Positions 26,103 to 36,717 of a stretch of DNA of 36,717 nucleotides are shown here, in pieces. The notes below the pieces were generated by a model, which was not told the origin of the DNA, searched no databases, and saw nothing but the letters and a program-made list of their open reading frames with translations. The position numbers and the translations under genes were made by a program. Where the stretch lies: assembly GCA_002919195.1 (NCBI GenBank), contig PKEU01000025.1:1-36717 (forward strand), given 5' to 3'. Each line of letters starts with the position of its first letter. The stretch's first letter is position 1. The stretch is from a bacterium (lineage in GTDB: Bacteria > Bacillota > Limnochordia > DTU080 > RSA5).

Positions 26103-27446
26103 TTGCTGTCCAAGGTGAAGTGGTTTTACCCCGGCATGGGGGTGAAGCGCTGGTTGCTCCTGGTCGGCTTGGGTGTGATCGCCGTCGCCGTCGGGTGCAG
26201 CATCGCCTTTGGCGTCGAGATCTTTGCTGCGCTGCAGCAAGGAGTGATCCGCCCCCTCGCTCGAGCCTTTGGCACCCTGCCTCAAATCGCTTCGATGATC
26301 ATGGGCCTTGTCGTCTCCCTTTTGGGGGTGGCGCTGGTCGTCGTCGGCATCCGGCAGACCATTCGCTCCGTCGCCGCCATCTTTTTGCGGGAAAACGTCG
26401 ACCGCTTGCCCGACATCGTCTTTGAACAGCGCCAGCTCAAGCGGGGGCCCCGGATGGTGGTGTTGGGAGGAGGCACGGGGCTTTCCACTTTGCTCCGGGG
26501 ATTGAAAGATTACACCAGCAACATCACCGCGGTCGTCACGATGGCCGACGACGGGGGAAGCTCGGGTAGGCTTCGCAACGAGCTGGGCATCCCGCCGCCC
26601 GGCGACATCCGCAACACCTTGGTCGCTTTGGCCGATACCGAGCCCTTGATGGAGCGCCTTTTTCAGTACCGCTTTACCGACGGAGAAGGGCTCAAAGGGC
26701 ATAGCTTTGGCAATCTGTTTATCGCCGCGATGTGCGAAGTGACAGGCGATTTTGAAGCGGCGGTGAAGGAGTCCAGCAAAGTGCTGGCGGTGCGGGGCAA
26801 GGTCTTGCCGAGCACGTTGCAAGAGGTGGTGCTCAAGGCCGAGTTTGTCGACGGCTCCGAGGTGGTGGGCGAAAGCCACATCCCCTCCCGAGGGAAAAAG
26901 ATCAAACGGGTGATGCTGGATCCGCCGGACGCGGCGGCCTTGCCCGAGGCGGTGCAAGCCATCCGGGAAGCCCACGCCATCGTCTTGGGCCCTGGAAGCC
27001 TCTTTACCAGCATCATGCCCAATCTGCTCGTCCGGGAGATCGCCGATGCGATCAAAGCCTCAAGCGCTCCCAAAGTGTACATCTGCAACGTGATGACGCA
27101 GCCGGGCGAGACAGACGGCTTTAAGGCCTCCGACCATGTCAAAGCGATCATCGATCACGCAGGTGCCGGTCTGATTGACTTTGTCGTCGTCAACCAGGCG
27201 CAGGTTCCGCCGCAGATCCTCGAGCGGTACCGTAAAGAAGGGGCACACCCTGTCAGCGCCGACAGGGAGGCGCTGGAGGCCCTGGGCTTGACCGTGGTGG
27301 ACGGCGACCTCATCGACCGTTCTGATTTGGCCAGGCACGATCCGGCCAAGCTCGCTGCGGTGGTGATGGAGATCCTCAGCCGCGCACACCCGCTCTCTGC
27401 GGCCGGTGTGAGAAGCGCCAACGGCCAGGGCCGAGTCGCGAGGTGA
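26103..27446 (+). CDS. yvcK: YvcK/CofD-like gluconeogenesis factor with N-terminal membrane anchor
   Basis: A 447-residue protein. The CofD-like Rossmann domain starts at about residue 116 with VVLGGGTGLSTLLRGL and continues MADDGGSSGRLR, then the GPGSLFTSIMPNLL motif. Family members bind UDP-sugars and are needed for growth on gluconeogenic carbon and for cell shape. Unlike the ~317-residue Bacillus subtilis protein, this one has two predicted N-terminal membrane helices (about residues 15-40 and 55-82), so it is probably held at the membrane. TTG 26103 is supported by GAGGAGGAG about 7-8 bases upstream. It lies 34 bases after rapZ and ends 5 bases before whiA. Confidence 0.94.
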   Translation: MLSKVKWFYPGMGVKRWLLLVGLGVIAVAVGCSIAFGVEIFAALQQGVIRPLARAFGTLPQIASMIMGLVVSLLGVALVVVGIRQTIRSVAAIFLRENVDRLPDIVFEQRQLKRGPRMVVLGGGTGLSTLLRGLKDYTSNITAVVTMADDGGSSGRLRNELGIPPPGDIRNTLVALADTEPLMERLFQYRFTDGEGLKGHSFGNLFIAAMCEVTGDFEAAVKESSKVLAVRGKVLPSTLQEVVLKAEFVDGSEVVGESHIPSRGKKIKRVMLDPPDAAALPEAVQAIREAHAIVLGPGSLFTSIMPNLLVREIADAIKASSAPKVYICNVMTQPGETDGFKASDHVKAIIDHAGAGLIDFVVVNQAQVPPQILERYRKEGAHPVSADREALEALGLTVVDGDLIDRSDLARHDPAKLAAVVMEILSRAHPLSAAGVRSANGQGRVAR

Positions 27447-27451
27447 GCGCC

Positions 27452-28408
27452 GTGACCTTTTCCAGCGAAGTGAAAGCCGAGCTTTCCCGGGTGATGCCCC
27501 AAAAGAGCTGTTGTGCCGCTGCTGAGCTCGCGGCGGTCTTTCGCTCGGAAGGGATCGTCTTTTCGCAAGAGGAAAAGTCCGGGAGGATCGCAGTCGCTTT
27601 GGGCCATCCGGCTGTGGCTCGCAAAGTGTACCGGCTGCTGCGTGCCGCCGGGTGCCGCGTGACGCTCGCGATCGGCAAAGGCCGGCGGAGGCCACCAACC
27701 CGGGCCTTTCATGTGAACGTGACGGGCGGCACGGATCTCCTCTGGGAGAAGATCCGCGACGTCGTTCCCGGCGGGGTAGGCATTCCCGAGCAAGTTTGCT
27801 GCCAGCGAGCAAGTTTGAGAGGATTTTTTATCTCCCGGGGCTCCCTGGCATCCCCGGAAAAGGAGTATCACCTGGAAATCACCTTGGACCAGAAGGGCTC
27901 TGCCGAGTGGCTTTTGGCGTGTCTTGAGGCCCTGGGCCTCGAGGGGCGCCTCAGCCGGCGAAAGCGCGCGTACGTGGTGTACCTGAAAGAGAGCGAGCAG
28001 ATCGTCGAGGCGCTCAAGTTGATGGGGGCCTCCGCCGCCACCTTCGCTGTGGAAAACATCCGGATCGTCAAGGGGATGCGCAACCGGGTCAACCGGTTGG
28101 TCAACAGCGAGACGGCCAACGTGGACAAGACGGTCAACGCGGCGATCGCGCAGCTCGATGCGATCCGGCTGCTCCAAGAACGGGTGGGCCTTGACGCGCT
28201 GCCCGAGCACCTTGCGGTTTTAGCGCGGTTGCGTTTGCAGCACCCGTACGCCTCCTTGCGGGAGCTGGGTGAGATGATGCATCCCAAGGTGACCAAGTCG
28301 GGCGTCAACTACAGGATGAATCGCTTGCTCGAGTACGCGCGCAAACTTGTGGAGGCTGACGAGCAGGGACCCGGCTCGGCAAGAAGGAATATCCTGCCTA
28401 CGAGGTGA
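27452..28408 (+). CDS. whiA: WhiA, DNA-binding protein
   Basis: A 318-residue protein with the WhiA N-terminal region, a LAGLIDADG-like core (AFFISRGSL-like segment and EYHLEI), and a C-terminal helix-turn-helix part with LGEMMHPKVTKSGVNYRMNRL. WhiA affects cell division and chromosome segregation in Bacillus and sporulation in Streptomyces. GTG 27452 has AGGTGA 5 bases upstream and a start MTFSSEVKAEL close to known WhiA proteins; GTG 27443, in the overlap with yvcK, is the alternative. The stop codon overlaps the first arm of the terminator that ends this operon. Confidence 0.95.
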   Translation: MTFSSEVKAELSRVMPQKSCCAAAELAAVFRSEGIVFSQEEKSGRIAVALGHPAVARKVYRLLRAAGCRVTLAIGKGRRRPPTRAFHVNVTGGTDLLWEKIRDVVPGGVGIPEQVCCQRASLRGFFISRGSLASPEKEYHLEITLDQKGSAEWLLACLEALGLEGRLSRRKRAYVVYLKESEQIVEALKLMGASAATFAVENIRIVKGMRNRVNRLVNSETANVDKTVNAAIAQLDAIRLLQERVGLDALPEHLAVLARLRLQHPYASLRELGEMMHPKVTKSGVNYRMNRLLEYARKLVEADEQGPGSARRNILPTR

Positions 28409-28445
28409 AATCCTTAGGGAACACCACAGGGTGGATTTCTTTTTT
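28407..28445 (+). terminator. intrinsic terminator after whiA
   Basis: GAAATCC (28407-28413) pairs with GGATTTC (28433-28439); inside, CACC pairs with GGTG. A TTTTTT run (28440-28445) follows. The stem begins in the whiA stop codon. It separates the rapZ-yvcK-whiA unit from the glycolytic operon. Confidence 0.75.
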
Positions 28446-28474
28446 GGTCCTGGAGGGACGAAGATCGATATAGC
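28444..28474 (+). promoter_or_regulatory. candidate promoter of the cggR-gap operon
   Basis: TTGGTC (28444-28449) and TATAGC (28469-28474) are -35 and -10-like boxes with a long 19-base spacer. The match is weak, but the site lies between a terminator and cggR, directly before a candidate operator, where a promoter is needed. Confidence 0.4.
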
Positions 28475-28497
28475 CGGGACATTATCCATCCCGTGGC
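28473..28497. promoter_or_regulatory. candidate CggR operator
   Basis: GCCGGGA (28473-28479) and TCCCGTGGC (28489-28497) form an imperfect inverted repeat with CGGGAC as its left part. In Bacillus subtilis the CggR operator is built of CGGGAC-type half-sites. The position over the expected start of transcription fits autoregulation by CggR. The second half-site differs from the Bacillus pattern, so this is a candidate only. Confidence 0.5.
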
Positions 28498-28513
28498 CTG
28501 CCTAGGGGGAATC

Positions 28514-29560
28514 ATGAAGCAACTCCAGGTCCTGCGAAAGATCGCTCCCGAGATCGGGGAGCTGGTCGAACGACGCCATACTGTCCTGCAAAACGTGCTT
28601 TTCGTCCAGCCCATCGGCCGGCGGGCCCTGGCCGCCAAGCTGGGCTGGCCGGAGCGGATGGTGCGGAAGGAGATCGATTTCCTGCGGGAGTCGGGCCTTT
28701 TGATCTGCGACGCATCGGGGATGGAGGTCTCTCCCGCGGGTGTTGTCATCCTGGAAGAGCTAAAAGAAATCATCCGCGAGTTTCACGGCCTCACCGACCT
28801 TGAGCGGGAGCTGGCCCAGCGCTTGGGTCTCAAAAGGGTTTTGGTGGTGCCGGGCGATTCCGACGCTGATGAGACGGTCAAAAAGGAGATTGCGCGGGCG
28901 ACGGCGGAGTTTCTTCATTCGGAACTGAGATCGGGCGACATCTTGGCGGTGACCGGCGGCACCACCCTGGCCGAGGTGGCCCGGAGCCTCCCTACCGCGC
29001 AAGGGGAAAAGGACATCACCGTCGTGCCGGCGCGAGGTGGGCTCGGCGAAAACGTGGAGCTGCAGGCCAACACCGTGGCTGCCGCGATCGCCCAGCGGTT
29101 GGGAGCGACGTACCGCCTGCTCCATGTTCCGGACGACCTCGGCGAAGAGGCGATGAGCACCATCGCCATGGAGCCTAAAATCAAAGAGTTGATCGATTTG
29201 ATCCGTTCCGCCCGCATCGTCTTGCACGGCATCGGCACCGCGGAAGAGATGGCAAGACGCCGGGGGCTCCCCCAGGAGTACGTAGAAATCCTGGCCCGGG
29301 AACACGCTGTGGGAGAGGCCTTTGGTTACTACTTCAACCGCGACGGAAGGATAGTCTTTGCTACCAGCAGCGTCGGCATGCGTCTCGAAGACTTGGCCGA
29401 CGTGGAGTTGGTCGTCGCCGTGGGGGGCGGCAAGTCCAAGGCCGAGGCTGCGCTGGCGGTCCTTTCCACTGGCCACCAAGACATTTACATCACCGACGAA
29501 GGCGCTGCCCGCGAGATGCTCCAGCGTCTCGATAAGCGTGCCGGGCGCGGCACGCGTTAA
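28514..29560 (+). CDS. cggR: central glycolytic genes regulator
   Basis: A 348-residue SorC/DeoR-type transcription factor. The N-terminal winged helix (about residues 20-75) contains MQPIGRR-like FVQPIGRRALAAKLG and ERMVRKEIDFLRESGLL. The C-terminal sugar-phosphate-binding domain follows (VTGGTTLAEVA, VVPARGGLG, VELVVAVGGGKSKAEA). CggR represses the gap operon and is released by fructose-1,6-bisphosphate. ATG 28514 is chosen by alignment to the known N terminus, with AGGGGGA closely upstream; the track's GTG 28493 lies in the candidate operator. It is 27 bases before gap, as first gene of the glycolytic operon. Confidence 0.95.
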   Translation: MKQLQVLRKIAPEIGELVERRHTVLQNVLFVQPIGRRALAAKLGWPERMVRKEIDFLRESGLLICDASGMEVSPAGVVILEELKEIIREFHGLTDLERELAQRLGLKRVLVVPGDSDADETVKKEIARATAEFLHSELRSGDILAVTGGTTLAEVARSLPTAQGEKDITVVPARGGLGENVELQANTVAAAIAQRLGATYRLLHVPDDLGEEAMSTIAMEPKIKELIDLIRSARIVLHGIGTAEEMARRRGLPQEYVEILAREHAVGEAFGYYFNRDGRIVFATSSVGMRLEDLADVELVVAVGGGKSKAEAALAVLSTGHQDIYITDEGAAREMLQRLDKRAGRGTR

Positions 29561-30592
<1,032 letters not shown>

Positions 30593-30632
30593 CTGTCGCG
30601 GCACGTTCATTGCATGAGGGGGTGCGGGCGCA

Positions 30633-31847
30633 ATGTCGACACAGCGCTCACCAGTCAGGACGAAGAAGACTGTCAAAGAGATCGACGTGAAAGGGAAGCG
30701 GGTGCTTGTCCGGGTCGATTTCAACGTGCCGATGGAAGACGGCAAGATCACGGACGAGACGCGCATCGTCGCCTCTCTGCCGACGTTGGAGTACCTGAAA
30801 GAGCAAGGCGCCCGTGTGATCTTAATGTCCCACCTGGGAAGGCCCAAAGGGCGGCCCGATCCGGCGCTGCGTCTCGACCCGGTCGCGACGCGCCTCGGTG
30901 AGCTTATGGGCCTCCCAGTGCGTAAAGTCGACGACTGCATCGGGGAAGAGGTGGAGGAGGCCGTCCGGGCCCTGGGCCCTGGCGAGTTCCTCCTCCTGGA
31001 AAACCTCCGTTTTCACCCTGAAGAGGAGGCCAACGACCCTGAATTTGCCCGGGCGCTGGCCCGCTTGGGAGATGTCTACGTCAACGACGCTTTTGGCGCC
31101 GCGCACCGGGCTCACGCCAGCACCGAAGGCGTCGCCCACTACTTGCCCGCCGTCGCGGGCCTGCTGCTGGCGCGGGAGCTGGAGGTCCTGGGCAAGGCGT
31201 TGGAGTCTCCCGACCGGCCCTTTGTCGCCATCTTAGGCGGCGCTAAAGTGGGCGATAAGATCGGGGTGATCGAAAACCTCGTTTCCAAGGTGGACGTGTT
31301 GGTGATCGGGGGTGGCATGGCGTACACCTTCCTGAAAGCCAAGGGCTTGGAGATCGGCAAATCCCTGCTCGACGAAAGCCGGATCGATTACGCCAAAGAG
31401 CTCTTGGCCCGGGCCGAAAAAGGCGAGATCCGCCTAGTGCTGCCCGAAGACGTGGTCGTCGCCGACTCCTTTGCTCCCGACGCCAACAGCCAGGTCGTGC
31501 CGGTCGATGCGATCCCTGCTGACTGGGAAGGGATGGACATCGGCCCGCGAACAAGGGAAGCCATCGCCCAAGTGGTAAAAAGTGCCAAGACCATTCTTTG
31601 GAATGGTCCCATGGGCGTCTTCGAGTTCGCCGCCTTCTCCCACGGCACCAGGGCCGTTGCCCAGGCTGTTGCCGACTCGGGCGCGTTCAGCATCGTCGGC
31701 GGGGGTGACTCCGCCGCCGCGGTGCAACAAGCGGGCTTGGCGGACAAGATCAGCCATGTCTCGACAGGCGGAGGCGCCAGCCTCGAATTTTTGGAGGGCA
31801 AAGAGCTTCCTGGCGTCGCCGCGCTCATGGATGCCGGCGAGGCGTGA
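30633..31847 (+). CDS. pgk: phosphoglycerate kinase
   Basis: Transfers phosphate from 1,3-bisphosphoglycerate to ADP. The 404-residue protein has [19 protein letters not shown], the [10 protein letters not shown] stretch, [19 protein letters not shown] and GGGDSAAAV, in the normal order. It has a short extra N terminus ([12 protein letters not shown]) relative to many homologues. ATG 30633 has GAGGGGGT about 8 bases upstream. It lies 40 bases after gap and 26 before tpiA. Confidence 0.97.
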   Translation: MSTQRSPVRTKKTVKEIDVKGKRVLVRVDFNVPMEDGKITDETRIVASLPTLEYLKEQGARVILMSHLGRPKGRPDPALRLDPVATRLGELMGLPVRKVDDCIGEEVEEAVRALGPGEFLLLENLRFHPEEEANDPEFARALARLGDVYVNDAFGAAHRAHASTEGVAHYLPAVAGLLLARELEVLGKALESPDRPFVAILGGAKVGDKIGVIENLVSKVDVLVIGGGMAYTFLKAKGLEIGKSLLDESRIDYAKELLARAEKGEIRLVLPEDVVVADSFAPDANSQVVPVDAIPADWEGMDIGPRTREAIAQVVKSAKTILWNGPMGVFEFAAFSHGTRAVAQAVADSGAFSIVGGGDSAAAVQQAGLADKISHVSTGGGASLEFLEGKELPGVAALMDAGEA

Positions 31848-31873
31848 GCGCCACAAGGGAAGGGGCTTATTCC

Positions 31874-32626
31874 ATGCGGAAACCGATCATTGCAGGAAAC
31901 TGGAAGATGAACAAGACGGCAAGTGAAGCCGTCCGGCTCGCGAAACAGATCAAAGTGCTCGTCGCTGATGAGGTCAAAGGGATCGAAGTGGTCCTTTGTC
32001 CGCCTTTTACCGCCCTGTATCCTGTCGCAGAAGTGATCAAGGGTTCGGGCATCCAATTGGGAGCCCAGGACGTCTTTTGGGAAGACGAGGGCGCTTACAC
32101 CGGCGAGATCTCGCCCGTGATGCTCAAGGATCTGGGATGCCACTACGTGATCGTAGGGCACTCGGAGCGCCGGGAGTACTTCCACGAGACCGACGAGGAC
32201 GTGCGGCGCAAAGTGGACGCGGCGCTCGCGAAAGGGATCGGCGTCATCGCCTGCGTGGGCGAAACCTTAAAGGAACGCCAGGAGGGCAAGACCGAAGCTG
32301 TGGTCTCCCGCGAGGTGCGAGCCATCGTCGACGGGCTCGAGCTCGCGGATCCGGCCCATCTCGTCATCGCGTACGAGCCCATCTGGGCCATCGGCACTGG
32401 CGAGACGGCGACCAGCCAAGAGGCCAACCGCGTGGCGGCCTTGATTCGCGAGGAGATCGCCGCCGCGTTGGGGGCGGACGTCGCTCGCGAGATCCGGATC
32501 CAGTACGGGGGCAGCGTCAAGCCGGAAAACATCAGCGCCTTCATGCAAGAGGAAGAGATTGACGGCGCCCTCGTCGGCGGGGCGAGCCTGGACGCGTCGA
32601 CGTTTGCCCAGATCGTGAAGTTTTAG
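31874..32626 (+). CDS. tpiA: triosephosphate isomerase
   Basis: Interconverts dihydroxyacetone phosphate and glyceraldehyde-3-phosphate. The 250-residue TIM barrel has the catalytic lysine in AGNWKMN, histidine in VGHSERR, glutamate in AYEPIWAIGTG and the phosphate loop YGGSVKPEN near the end. ATG 31874 with AAGGGG upstream gives the standard MRKPIIAGNWK start; the track's GTG 31844 lies in the pgk stop region. Confidence 0.97.
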   Translation: MRKPIIAGNWKMNKTASEAVRLAKQIKVLVADEVKGIEVVLCPPFTALYPVAEVIKGSGIQLGAQDVFWEDEGAYTGEISPVMLKDLGCHYVIVGHSERREYFHETDEDVRRKVDAALAKGIGVIACVGETLKERQEGKTEAVVSREVRAIVDGLELADPAHLVIAYEPIWAIGTGETATSQEANRVAALIREEIAAALGADVAREIRIQYGGSVKPENISAFMQEEEIDGALVGGASLDASTFAQIVKF

Positions 32627-32651
32627 CGGGAAGCTAAGGAGGCAGCCTGCC

Positions 32652-35494
<2,843 letters not shown>

Positions 35495-35521
35495 GGATAG
35501 AGGCCATGGAAGAAAGTGACG

Positions 35522-35557
35522 CCCGGCGGGGACGTTCGTCCATTGTACCCCGCCGGG
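35522..35557 (+). other. 10-bp GC hairpin after eno
   Basis: CCCGGCGGGG (35522-35531) and CCCCGCCGGG (35548-35557) form a perfect 10-bp stem with a 16-base loop, 27 bases after the eno stop. Only GCCTATG follows, so it lacks a U tract. It may still end or protect the glycolytic message. Its 3' arm lies between the -35 and -10 boxes of the next promoter. Confidence 0.55.
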
Positions 35558-35571
35558 GCCTATGTTAGGAT
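35543..35571 (+). promoter_or_regulatory. candidate extended -10 promoter of secG
   Basis: TTGTAC (35543-35548) and TAGGAT (35566-35571) are 17 bases apart, and TG precedes the -10 box with one base between (extended -10). The match is moderate. It would give secG its own start of transcription. Confidence 0.5.
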
Positions 35572-35622
35572 GAGCGTAGCTACGAGGCCTTTGAAATCTG
35601 CCTGGTAAAGGAGGTGGCGCCC

Positions 35623-35844
35623 ATGCGGACGGTGCTGCTCATCCTCCAGTTTCTCGTGTCGCTCTCCTTGATTGTGGTCGTCTTATTGCAACGAAGTAAA
35701 GGAGAGGGCCTCGGCTCCATCGGGGGTGGAGCGCAGATCTTCTTCGATAAGGCCCGGGGGATTGACCGGGTGATGGAGCGGGCCACCACAGTATTTGCGG
35801 TCCTCTTTATGGTGCTTTCCATCGCGCTCACATACATCACATGA
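35623..35844 (+). CDS. secG: preprotein translocase subunit SecG
   Basis: A 73-residue membrane protein, normal for the family, with two hydrophobic helices (about residues 2-20 and 53-71) joined by a LLQRSKGEGLGSIGGGAQ loop typical of SecG. It associates with SecYE and aids protein export. ATG 35623 has AAAGGAGG 9 bases upstream; the GTG in the track lies within that site. It follows eno, as in many Bacillota, and is closed by a terminator. Confidence 0.95.
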   Translation: MRTVLLILQFLVSLSLIVVVLLQRSKGEGLGSIGGGAQIFFDKARGIDRVMERATTVFAVLFMVLSIALTYIT

Positions 35845-35850
35845 GAGAGA

Positions 35851-35890
35851 AAAGACCCCAAGCAGATTTGCTGGGGTCTTTCCTTGTTTC
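35851..35890 (+). terminator. intrinsic terminator after secG
   Basis: AAAGACCCC (35851-35859) plus AGCA pairs with TGCT plus GGGGTCTTT (35869-35881), with one bulged A and a 4-base GATT loop. TTTCCTTGTTT follows. It starts 6 bases after the secG stop. Confidence 0.9.
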
Positions 35891-35892
35891 AA

Positions 35893-35913
35893 CGGATCGC
35901 AAAGAGTGATCCG
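35893..35913 (+). other. short inverted repeat before hppA
   Basis: CGGATC (35893-35898) and GATCCG (35908-35913) form 6-bp arms with a 9-base loop in the hppA leader. No clear promoter was found in this 60-base gap. It may be an operator or RNA stem, or chance. Confidence 0.3.
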
Positions 35914-35953
35914 GCTAGAGCAATGAACCTACTCACACAGGGAGGCCCTCCAG

Positions 35954-36717
35954 ATGGATCTGACAACGTCGTCTGCATTATGGTCGATGGCGGTAGGAGG
36001 AGTCGCGCTGCTCTTTGCTCTTTACCTTTTCCTGCAAGTCAGGCGGGCTGACCAGGGAACGCCCAAGATGGTCGAGCTCAGCGAGGCGATTCACGAAGGG
36101 GCCATGGCGTTTCTGCGGCAAGAGTATCGCACTCTGGTCGTCTTTGTCATCGCCCTTGCCGTCGTCATCTGGTTGGTGGGCGTCTTGACGTCCCCGGAAA
36201 CCATGCAGCCGCAGACGGCTATCGCTTTCGTCTGTGGAGCGCTCTCCTCCGCGTTGGCGGGCTTTATTGGCATGAAGGCAGCCACGAGCGCCAATGTCCG
36301 CACAGCCAACGCTGCCCGGGAGGGTGGGGGAAAGGCTCTGTCCATGGCGTTTTCCGGCGGCGCGGTCATGGGGATGACCGTCGTCGGCCTGGGCGTTGTG
36401 GGCGTGGGCCTGATGGTCCTCCTGTTCGCCGATGCTGCGGACGCAAACAGCTTTAACATCATCACCGGGTTTGGCCTGGGCGCAAGCTCCATCGCCCTTT
36501 TTGCCCGTGTCGGCGGCGGCATCTACACCAAGGCGGCGGACGTGGGCGCCGACTTGGTCGGCAAAGTCGAAGCGGGCATCCCCGAAGATGACCCGCGCAA
36601 CCCTGCGGTGATCGCCGACAACGTGGGCGATAACGTCGGCGACGTCGCTGGGATGGGCGCGGACTTGTTTGAATCCTATGTTGGCTCCATCATCGCGGCC
36701 ATGGCCGTCGGCGCCAG
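35954..36717 (+). CDS. hppA: membrane-bound (ion-translocating) pyrophosphatase, N-terminal part
   Basis: The frame is open from ATG 35954 to the window end (254 codons), so the track missed it for lack of a stop. GGGAGG lies 8 bases before the start. The product opens with a membrane helix ([22 protein letters not shown]), then [19 protein letters not shown] and further helices. It ends with [32 protein letters not shown] and [18 protein letters not shown], the pyrophosphate and Mg-binding segments of the family. The enzyme couples PPi hydrolysis to H+ or Na+ pumping. The residue that separates K+-dependent from K+-independent types lies beyond the window, so the pumped ion cannot be called. 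Confidence 0.95.
   Translation, partial: MDLTTSSALWSMAVGGVALLFALYLFLQVRRADQGTPKMVELSEAIHEGAMAFLRQEYRTLVVFVIALAVVIWLVGVLTSPETMQPQTAIAFVCGALSSALAGFIGMKAATSANVRTANAAREGGGKALSMAFSGGAVMGMTVVGLGVVGVGLMVLLFADAADANSFNIITGFGLGASSIALFARVGGGIYTKAADVGADLVGKVEAGIPEDDPRNPAVIADNVGDNVGDVAGMGADLFESYVGSIIAAMAVGA

Noticed and set aside
36091-36522. 143-residue - strand ORF at the window end
   Set aside because: It is antisense to the conserved hppA reading frame and has no family resemblance.

Overview
The window is a GC-rich, tightly packed stretch of bacterial chromosome. It most likely comes from a thermophile-like member of the Bacillota (Firmicutes). The evidence is a T-box leader in front of ilvB, the cdaA-cdaR-glmM cluster, the rapZ-yvcK-whiA cluster, a cggR-gap-pgk-tpiA-gpmI-eno glycolytic operon ending at secG, strong AGGAGG-type ribosome binding sites, and frequent GTG and TTG starts. 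I cannot assign a genus from sequence alone. Almost everything is on the + strand; only two genes (a GH57 branching enzyme and a DUF4912 protein) are on the - strand.

Layout. (1) 1-977: the 3' end of a class I/II PLP aminotransferase and a small flavodoxin-like protein. (2) 974-1428: a promoter, a T-box riboswitch with a CUC (Leu) candidate specifier and its terminator, and an extra hairpin just before the ilvB ribosome binding site. (3) 1429-10909: ilvB, ilvN, ilvC, a class V aminotransferase, serA, leuA and cimA, i.e. branched-chain amino acid and serine synthesis, with isoleucine probably made through citramalate. (4) 10937-17296: cdaA, cdaR, glmM (c-di-AMP synthesis and the amino-sugar branch point), nnr (NAD(P)HX repair), alr (D-alanine) and nadE (NAD). 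(5) 17360-24337: a carbohydrate island with a GT4-type glucan synthase-like glycosyltransferase and a sugar nucleotidyltransferase on +, a convergent DUF4912 plus GH57 branching enzyme pair on -, and a GH15 glucoamylase-type enzyme on +. (6) 24358-28405: PHP phosphoesterase, rapZ, a membrane-anchored yvcK and whiA, closed by an intrinsic terminator. (7) 28444-35494: the cggR-gap-pgk-tpiA-gpmI-eno operon with its own candidate promoter and operator. (8) 35543 to the end: secG with a terminator, then the 5' part of a membrane pyrophosphatase gene (hppA), which is cut by the window edge and missing from the ORF track.

How the parts fit. Uncharged tRNA-Leu, if the specifier is read correctly, would raise expression of the branched-chain amino acid genes. 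Since I see no intrinsic terminator between ilvB and the end of the nucleotidyltransferase gene, some read-through into serine, c-di-AMP, cell-wall and NAD genes is possible. Glycolysis has separate sugar-phosphate-type control by CggR. The glucan island could store and release glucose next to the carbon-flux regulators RapZ, YvcK and CggR. No mobile element, CRISPR array, tRNA, rRNA or wholly unknown gene system was seen. The least explained parts are the DUF4912/GH57/GT4/nucleotidyltransferase/GH15 island and the set of U-tract-less hairpins around ilvB, ilvN and ilvC. Long antisense ORFs in the track are shadows of these genes.
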